DNA of 64,000 bases, taken from contig NZ_JAKWBK010000001.1 of assembly GCF_022512515.1 (NCBI RefSeq), forward strand, positions 1,860,001 through 1,924,000, written 5' to 3'. A model generated the notes under the pieces. That model had not been told where the DNA came from and did not search any database. It saw only the letters and a program-made list of their open reading frames with translations. The translations under genes were made by a program, and so were the position numbers. Of this stretch, positions 59,083 through 64,000 are shown piece after piece. The DNA is from Paraniabella hibiscisoli (GTDB taxonomy: Bacteria > Bacteroidota > Bacteroidia > Chitinophagales > Chitinophagaceae). The first letter of the stretch is position 1, and each line of letters opens with the position of its first letter.

Positions 59083-59755
59083 AAGTTTTTAGAAATACCT
59101 ATGCTGGCAGTTTTCCCAAAGGAAAGGCCAAAAGAGCTGGGCTTTTTATCACTATCTTTTTGTCCATATTTCTGGTACTCTATGCCGCCAATAGATACAT
59201 TTAAACCAAAGTTCTTTTTGATATTGACAAATACAGCGGGAAATAGTCTCAACCGTACACCGTTAAAAGAGGATTCTTCCCTGGTTAGCTGGGTTACACC
59301 TTCCGGGTAGTCAGCGGAATAGCTCGTTTTCGTACCTAAATCTCTCTTCCCACTCATATAAAGACCTTCCAATTGGCCAAATACCGAAAAAATATCTGAT
59401 AGTTTCTCAGTGTACCTTAAAAAAGGGCCCATAATCCAGTCTTTCCCTTTGGAGGTTGTTTCAAAATTCATATACCCAACACCCATGTAGTAAACGTCCC
59501 TGACATTTTCGTATTTACTTGATATTACAGAGAGCGTAGCACCCGCCGTCAGTTTTTCACTAAACTGGTAGCCGATATAGGGAGATAACTCACTGGAGCG
59601 ACTGGTACCATTCGTTTCGGAGGTGGTGCCCATGATCAATATGTTATCCGTTTTTTTGAACTCAATATTTCCACCTATTAAAACCGTTCCTTTTTGAGCA
59701 AAGCTGATATTGCCTAGAGCAATACTCCTGCGGTTAGCAACAAAATTTTTTCATA
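59079..59755 (-). CDS. Outer-membrane beta-barrel protein with broken 5' end
   Basis: About 225 residues. The part from 59639 down is a run of amphipathic strands (SPYIGYQFSEKLTAGATLSV, YMNFETTSKGKDWIMGPFLR, FGLNVSIGGIEY) ending in SIGISKNF with the C-terminal Phe of barrels. The signal peptide (MKKILLLTAGVLL...AISAFAQKG) is readable only after adding an A near 59750. Even then a TAG remains in frame at 59715-59717, so this end is either a substitution error or a true lesion. Function is unknown. Confidence 0.65.
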
Positions 59756-59960
59756 ATTTGTTAGTTTGATTTTGCTGCGCAAGATAACAAATTGCCTCTT
59801 TATGGGCAAAGACCGATGTTGAGGAAAAAATGTTTGCTGAAATTGCCGGTTTGGCATAAATTTAAATGGGAATACTATTGTTAAGCCATTTAAATTCAAT
59901 TAAAAAGCGAAAATTATCATTTCCTTATCTGGCAATTGAAAAACTATAAAATAGAATCAT

Positions 59961-60350
59961 ATGAAATTATCTGAACTGAAAACCGGCGACTGGATATTAT
60001 TAAACGACAATGGTGTGGAAAGGGAAGGCACTGTTTTACGTGTAAGCAATGAAGACAATAAAGTGTGTGTGGATAATGGGATACAGGAATTTTGGTATGA
60101 ACTGGAATACATCAAGCCGCTTCCATTGAATGAAGAGCAGCTATTAAATCTTGGCTTTGAAAAACTGGATGTCGGAAATGGCGTAAAATATGGCAAAGGC
60201 GCCTTTAGAGTACATGTGCCATCTGAAACTGATTTTTCAAAAGTAGAAGTATGGTACCGTGAAGACCGGCGATTTTTCGATCATCCGATGTATGTACACC
60301 AGCTTCAAAATATTCATTTAGACATGACCAAAGTGCAGTTAGAAGCCTGA
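59961..60350 (+). CDS. Hypothetical protein of a Bacteroidota/phage-like family
   Basis: 129 residues. A small beta domain (LKTGDWILLNDNGVEREGTV, CVDNGIQEFWYELEYIKPL) is followed by PLNEEQLLNLGFEKLDVGNG and VHQLQNIHLDMTKVQLEA. The VHQLQN ending recurs in small proteins of Bacteroidota genomes and their phages. Function is unknown. It stands alone before the ribosomal block. Confidence 0.7.
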   Translation: MKLSELKTGDWILLNDNGVEREGTVLRVSNEDNKVCVDNGIQEFWYELEYIKPLPLNEEQLLNLGFEKLDVGNGVKYGKGAFRVHVPSETDFSKVEVWYREDRRFFDHPMYVHQLQNIHLDMTKVQLEA

Positions 60351-60449
60351 TTATCAACAATTATATAAAAATATTAGTTGAGATGTGGAAGAAATTCCTG
60401 TAAACTTTTCAACATATCAACTTTTTTCTTACTTTGCGTAAGCGAAAGG

Positions 60450-60482
60450 CCTGTTCTGAAATTTATCGGAACAGGTTTTTTT
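60450..60482 (+). terminator. Terminator upstream of infA
   Basis: CCTGTTC (60450-60456) pairs with GAACAGG (60469-60475), followed by a run of seven or more Ts. It separates the ribosomal block from the gene to its left. Confidence 0.8.
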
Positions 60483-60498
60483 ATTCACCCAATCTCCG

Positions 60499-60506
60499 TA
60501 TCTTTG
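60499..60506 (+). promoter_or_regulatory. Putative -7 box before infA
   Basis: TATCTTTG matches TAnnTTTG exactly, 16 bases before the infA ATG and right after a terminator. This suggests an internal promoter for the alpha operon. Confidence 0.55.
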
Positions 60507-60522
60507 CACCCCTAAAATTTTT

Positions 60523-60744
60523 ATGGCTAAACAACCCTTAATAAAGCAAGACGGAGTCATTTTGGAAGCCTTGTCCAACGCAATGTTCAGGGTGAAACTG
60601 GACAATGGACATGAAATTTTAGCGACCATTTCAGGAAAGATGAGGATGCACTACATTCGTATTTTACCTGGTGACAAAGTAGGATTAGAAATGTCGCCTT
60701 ACGATTTAACCCGCGGGCGCATCAATTTTAGGTATAAAAATTAA
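60523..60744 (+). CDS. infA: Translation initiation factor IF-1
   Basis: 73 residues, intact. The OB-fold sequence is [20 protein letters not shown], then [20 protein letters not shown] and [20 protein letters not shown], ending GRINFRYKN. It binds the 30S A site during initiation. It is followed after 25 bases by rpmJ. Confidence 0.97.
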   Translation: MAKQPLIKQDGVILEALSNAMFRVKLDNGHEILATISGKMRMHYIRILPGDKVGLEMSPYDLTRGRINFRYKN

Positions 60745-60769
60745 GCTTCAGATCTTAAAAACAAACAAG

Positions 60770-60886
60770 ATGAGAGTAAGAGCATCAATAAAAAAACGCA
60801 GCGCGGATTGCAAAATTGTACGCCGTAAAGGAAAGCTGTACATCATTAACAAAAAGAATCCTCGTTACAAACAACGTCAGGGTTAA
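60770..60886 (+). CDS. rpmJ: 50S ribosomal protein L36
   Basis: 38 residues: [20 protein letters not shown] followed by [18 protein letters not shown]. The zinc-ribbon form keeps only one cysteine here (SADCKI); the second usual Cys-His set is missing (Tyr-Ile-Ile in place), which is the zinc-free type of L36. Confidence 0.95.
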   Translation: MRVRASIKKRSADCKIVRRKGKLYIINKKNPRYKQRQG

Positions 60887-60929
60887 TTTTTGATATTAGT
60901 ATTTAAACTTTAGAATTTAATATTTATTT

Positions 60930-61310
60930 ATGGCACGTATTGCCGGTGTTGATTTACCAAAAAATAAAAGGGGCGAAATAGGTTTGACCTATATCTACGG
61001 AATTGGCCCTTCTACGGCTAAATATATTCTGGATAAGAATAGCATTGACCGTAACAAAAAAGTAAATGATTGGAATGATGACGATTTGAACGCCATCCGT
61101 ACCACTATTACTGAAGAGCTGAAAGTAGAAGGACAACTGCGTAGCGAAACCCAAATGAACATCAAACGTTTATTGGATATCGCTTGCTACCGTGGTCTTC
61201 GTCACAGAAAAGGGTTACCTGTTCGTGGTCAGCGTACTAAAACTAACAGCCGTACTCGTAAAGGTAAACGTAAGACAGTTGCCGGTAAGAAGAAAGCTGC
61301 TAAGAAATAA
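60930..61310 (+). CDS. rpsM: 30S ribosomal protein S13
   Basis: 126 residues. [20 protein letters not shown] opens the protein; [20 protein letters not shown] and a lysine-rich tail end it. It is intact and in its normal place after rpmJ. Confidence 0.97.
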   Translation: MARIAGVDLPKNKRGEIGLTYIYGIGPSTAKYILDKNSIDRNKKVNDWNDDDLNAIRTTITEELKVEGQLRSETQMNIKRLLDIACYRGLRHRKGLPVRGQRTKTNSRTRKGKRKTVAGKKKAAKK

Positions 61311-61323
61311 TTAGTTAGTGAGT

Positions 61324-61391
61324 TAACAAGTTGATCAGTTGACAAGGTTGGTTATACCTGCTTTGTGAACCTTTCAACTTGTTAGCTTTTT
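61324..61391 (+). terminator. Nested hairpin between rpsM and rpsK
   Basis: TAACAAGTTGA (61324-61334) pairs with TCAACTTGTTA (61374-61384), and AAGGTT (61344-61349) with AACCTT (61368-61373); a T-run follows. It is terminator-like, though in the middle of an operon. Confidence 0.7.
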
Positions 61392-61523
61392 TACTATATA
61401 GGCTTCACATTACTCAACTTCTCCGGATCGCAACCGAGGCCTGCGGGAGGGTAGGTTGGGGGTTCTGTTTCGAGGCTTCGGAACGGAATTTTATTATTTA
61501 ATTTAAAGATTACCTCAGTTCTC

Positions 61524-61925
61524 ATGGCAAAAGCACAATTAAGCGCGAAAGCAGCCGCAAAGAAAAGGATCGTAAAAGTAGATGCCTTCGGCGATGCGCA
61601 CATTTCCGCAACATTCAACAACATTATCATCAGTCTTACCAACAAAACAGGCCAGGTTATTTCCTGGAGCAGTGCTGGTAAAATGGGCTTCCGTGGTTCT
61701 AAAAAGAACACTCCTTACGCGGCTCAGATGGCTGCTGCAGATGCTGCAAAAGTAGCATTGGATGCAGGTTTGAAAAGAGTAGACGTTTTCGTTAAAGGTC
61801 CTGGTTCTGGTAGAGAAGGTGCTATCCGCTCTTTATCTCAGTCTGGTATCGAGATCGTTACTATTAAAGATGTAACGCCGCTTCCGCACAACGGATGCCG
61901 TCCGCCTAAAAAGAGAAGAGTTTAA
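61524..61925 (+). CDS. rpsK: 30S ribosomal protein S11
   Basis: 133 residues, intact. [20 protein letters not shown] and [20 protein letters not shown] are S11 signatures, and the end [18 protein letters not shown] is standard. Confidence 0.97.
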   Translation: MAKAQLSAKAAAKKRIVKVDAFGDAHISATFNNIIISLTNKTGQVISWSSAGKMGFRGSKKNTPYAAQMAAADAAKVALDAGLKRVDVFVKGPGSGREGAIRSLSQSGIEIVTIKDVTPLPHNGCRPPKKRRV

Positions 61926-61930
61926 TTTTA

Positions 61931-61988
61931 TGTACGATGTGAGATGTACGGTGTGCGTTTTCGTATATCAAACATCTCACATCGTACA
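61931..61988 (+). repeat. 17-bp perfect inverted repeat between rpsK and rpsD
   Basis: TGTACGATGTGAGATGT (61931-61947) and ACATCTCACATCGTACA (61972-61988) are perfect complements with a 24-base loop. No T-run follows directly. Confidence 0.9.
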
Positions 61989-62110
61989 TCTTACATATTT
62001 TTGAGCCATTTCGGTTTCATTTTTAATAAAGGGTACGCAATTAATTTTTTCCAAGGCTTTTTATCGATTGCAGTACCGGTTTCTAAAAAAGCTTAAATGA
62101 AAGTATAATT

Positions 62111-62715
62111 ATGGCACGTTACAATGGTCCTAAGACCAAAATCTCCCGTATTTTCGGAGAGCCTATTTTAGGTAATGGTAAATGGTTGGGTAAAAACAGT
62201 AACCCTCCCGGTCAGCACGGTGAAAAACGCAAACGTAAAACTTTAGGTGAGTACGCTTTGCAGTTGCGCGAAAAACAAAAAGCTAAATACACTTATGGTG
62301 TTTTAGAGAAACAATTCCGCAAAACTTACGAAGAAGCTAACCGTCGTAAAGGTGTTACCGGTGAAAACCTTATCAAATTACTTGAGTCTCGTTTAGACAA
62401 CACGGTATTCCGCATGGGTATTGCTCTAGCCGTCCTGCAGCACGCCAGTTGGTGAGCCACAAGCACATCGAAGTAAACGGCGAAGTAGTGAACATTCCTA
62501 GCTATTTATTAAAAGCTGGCGACGTTATCACTATTAAAGAAGGAAGCAGAAGCCGTACTTCTATTACCAGTGTTGTTACTCCTAAAAACCCTAAGTTCAG
62601 CTGGGTAGATTTTAACGAGACGACTCTTACCGGTACTTTCATCACTTATCCTGAAAGGGAAAGCGTTCCTGAGAACATTAAGGAACAACTGATTGTTGAA
62701 TTGTATAACAAGTAA
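62111..62715 (+). CDS. rpsD: 30S ribosomal protein S4, frameshifted
   Basis: 201 residues after repair, the normal length. [20 protein letters not shown] starts the protein and [20 protein letters not shown] leads into the S4 RNA-binding domain ([20 protein letters not shown]). One A is missing near 62432, so the frame stops after LQHASW. S4 is essential for 30S assembly, so this must be a sequence error. It is the clearest single proof of the assembly problem. Confidence 0.95.
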
Positions 62716-62732
62716 TTTGTGTGAATGGTCAA

Positions 62733-62768
62733 TAGTGAATGGTCAATTACTATTCTCACTATTCACTA
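62733..62768 (+). repeat. Inverted words between rpsD and rpoA
   Basis: TAGTGAAT (62733-62740) and ATTCACTA (62761-62768) are perfect complements inside a stretch built from variants of GTGAATGGTCAATA and TCACTATTCACTA. Confidence 0.65.
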
Positions 62769-62800
62769 ATCACTACTCACTATAAAAATCTAAAATAGGT

Positions 62801-63802
62801 ATGGCAATTTTGAATTTTCAGCAGCCTGATAAAATCATTTTACAAAAAGCATCTGATTTTGAAGCCCAGTTTGAGTTTGCACCATTGGAGCCAGGTTATG
62901 GCGTAACCGTTGGTAATGCACTTCGCCGGGTTTTATTAAGCTCTTTGGAAGGTTATGCTATTTCGGCTATTAAAATAGAAGGTGTTGACCATGAATTTGC
63001 TACCATCAAAGGTATCAGCGAAGACCTGGTTGAGATCATCCTGAACTTAAAACAAGTTCGTTTTAAGAAACTGGTTGATCATGAGGTAGCTAACGAGAAG
63101 ATTTCATTGTCAGTTAAAAATCAGGCTCAGTTTACCGCAGGCGCAATCGCCGATGGTACTCAGTCTTTCCAGATCATGAATCCTGAGCTGGTAATCTGTA
63201 CTTTAGATTCTTCTGCCAAACTGGACATCGAACTGACTATCGGTAAAGGCCGCGGTTATGTTCCTGCTGAAGAAAATGCAGTGAAAGATGCACCGGTTGG
63301 TTTAATTCCTATCGACTCTATTTACACTCCTATTAAGAATGTAAAATACAGCATCGAAAATACCCGTGTGGAACAACGTACTGACTATGAAAAATTAGTT
63401 ATGGAAGTTGTTACAGATGGCACCATCCATCCTGAAGATGCGGTAAAGCAAGCTAGCCGTATCCTTATTCAGCACCTGATGATCATCACTGATGAGAACA
63501 TCACTTTCGATAACAAAGAAGAGAAGAAAGAAGACTTAGTGGATGAGAATACGTTGCAATTGCGCAAAGTATTGAAAACTCCATTAGAAGATCTGGATCT
63601 TTCTGTACGTGCATTTAACTGCCTGAAAGCCGCTAAGATCAACTCTCTGAGCGAGCTGGTACAGTATGAGCAGGAAGACCTGATGAAGTTTAGAAACTTC
63701 GGTCAGAAATCTCTTTCTGAGATCGAGCAGGTATTAAACGAAAGAGGTCTTGGTTTCGGAATGGATCTTCAGAAATTAGGTATCGATAAAGACGATTATT
63801 AA
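62801..63802 (+). CDS. rpoA: RNA polymerase subunit alpha
   Basis: 333 residues, intact. The N-terminal assembly domain ([40 protein letters not shown]) and the C-terminal DNA- and activator-contacting domain ([38 protein letters not shown]) are complete. Confidence 0.98.
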   Translation: MAILNFQQPDKIILQKASDFEAQFEFAPLEPGYGVTVGNALRRVLLSSLEGYAISAIKIEGVDHEFATIKGISEDLVEIILNLKQVRFKKLVDHEVANEKISLSVKNQAQFTAGAIADGTQSFQIMNPELVICTLDSSAKLDIELTIGKGRGYVPAEENAVKDAPVGLIPIDSIYTPIKNVKYSIENTRVEQRTDYEKLVMEVVTDGTIHPEDAVKQASRILIQHLMIITDENITFDNKEEKKEDLVDENTLQLRKVLKTPLEDLDLSVRAFNCLKAAKINSLSELVQYEQEDLMKFRNFGQKSLSEIEQVLNERGLGFGMDLQKLGIDKDDY

Positions 63803-63814
63803 AAAGAACAATTA

Positions 63815-63880
63815 GCTAATATGCTAATGTGGCAATTTGCTAATAAAAGCACGTTACAACATCAGCATATTAGCACATTA
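63815..63880 (+). repeat. Inverted words between rpoA and rplQ
   Basis: GCTAATATGC (63815-63824) and TAATGTG (63825-63831) recur as GCATATTAGC (63865-63874) and CACATTA (63874-63880). The words are in the same order on both sides, so only one pairing can form at a time. Confidence 0.75.
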
Positions 63881-63977
63881 AATAGTAGGCTGCAATTCCC
63901 TGACTACGGTGCAGTTGAAATTATTAACCGGTTTGATTTTTTAACCTTAAACATCAAACCTTAAACAAGAACAAGTC

Positions 63978-64000
63978 ATGCGTCACGGAGACAAAATCAA
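63978..64000 (+). CDS. rplQ: 50S ribosomal protein L17 (partial)
   Basis: Only the first seven codons are inside the window (MRHGDKI). That start and the position right after rpoA are typical of L17. Confidence 0.85.

Noticed and set aside
1..64000. Programmed frameshifting as the cause of the many broken genes
   Set aside because: Sites are ordinary homopolymers without slippery heptamers plus structure, affect unrelated essential genes and always lack a base.
1..64000. tRNA or rRNA genes
   Set aside because: No cloverleaf-like or rRNA-like stretch was recognised by eye; a covariance-model scan would be needed to exclude them.

Overview
The window is chromosomal DNA from a member of the Bacteroidota, most likely a Chitinophagaceae-like genus. 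The grounds are the TAnnTTTG type -7 promoter boxes, A-rich leaders without clear Shine-Dalgarno sites, and the gene families present: Bat proteins, DUF6702 next to HupE/UreJ, four-helix-bundle IVS-type proteins, a kinase-RapZ C-terminal fusion, and infA-rpmJ-rpsM-rpsK-rpsD-rpoA-rplQ in that order. The species cannot be named from the sequence alone.

Quality warning: by manual re-translation I find about 47 places in 28 genes where one base (two at one site) is missing, nearly always from a homopolymer. The lost base always moves the frame in the same direction, and adding it back restores a full-length family member. Essential genes (rpsD, rsgA, dapD, tsaC-type, psd) are hit, so these are almost certainly uncorrected sequencing deletions and not biology. 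Spans given here are the repaired gene spans; after repair every one is a whole number of codons.

Layout. 0-14 kb: end of a helicase, secreted and patatin-like proteins, a membrane-anchored FAD oxidoreductase, CCA-adding enzyme, WG-repeat protein, threonylcarbamoyl-AMP synthase, glycosyltransferase, dapD, rsgA, gamma carbonic anhydrase, then an AmgK-like kinase fused to a RapZ C-terminal domain, a four-helix-bundle gene between inverted word-repeats, and a MurU-like nucleotidyltransferase. 14-22 kb: two M1 peptidases flanking a divergent HupE / DUF6702 pair, then ExbD and TonB, then phosphatidylserine decarboxylase. 22-27.4 kb: NTF2-like protein, batB-batC, a class D beta-lactamase lipoprotein, a LigT-like protein lacking its histidines, and a NagX/DUF5009 membrane protein. 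27.5-32.1 kb: nucleotide-sugar block (rmlB, remnant of a four-helix-bundle gene, rmlA, ugd, UDP-xylose synthase). 32.4-38 kb: ECF sigma factor, RclC-like protein with an AraC regulator, recG, a YhcG-type PDDEXK protein.

38.3-48.5 kb is the most interesting block: an XRE regulator diverges from a six-gene run encoding a YjfI/DUF2170-like protein, PspA/IM30, a small PLDc_N-type membrane protein, a YqiJ/NfeD-like OB-fold membrane protein, a flotillin and a 1612-residue coiled-coil AAA+ ATPase. This looks like a dedicated membrane-stress or membrane-remodelling machine.

48.5-59.8 kb is accessory: REP-like hairpins, a run of small immunity-type and orphan proteins (DUF1963-like, SUKH/SMI1, YwqK, DUF2625), an RDD protein, a methyltransferase, an intact RelE/HigB-HigA type toxin-antitoxin pair with a palindromic operator, a degenerate 21-22 bp tandem array of short palindromes at 52.16-52.62 kb, and a poorly coding stretch with a mobile-element look. 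60-64 kb is the alpha ribosomal operon, with hairpin-forming or inverted-word intergenic blocks in all four gaps from rpsM to rplQ.
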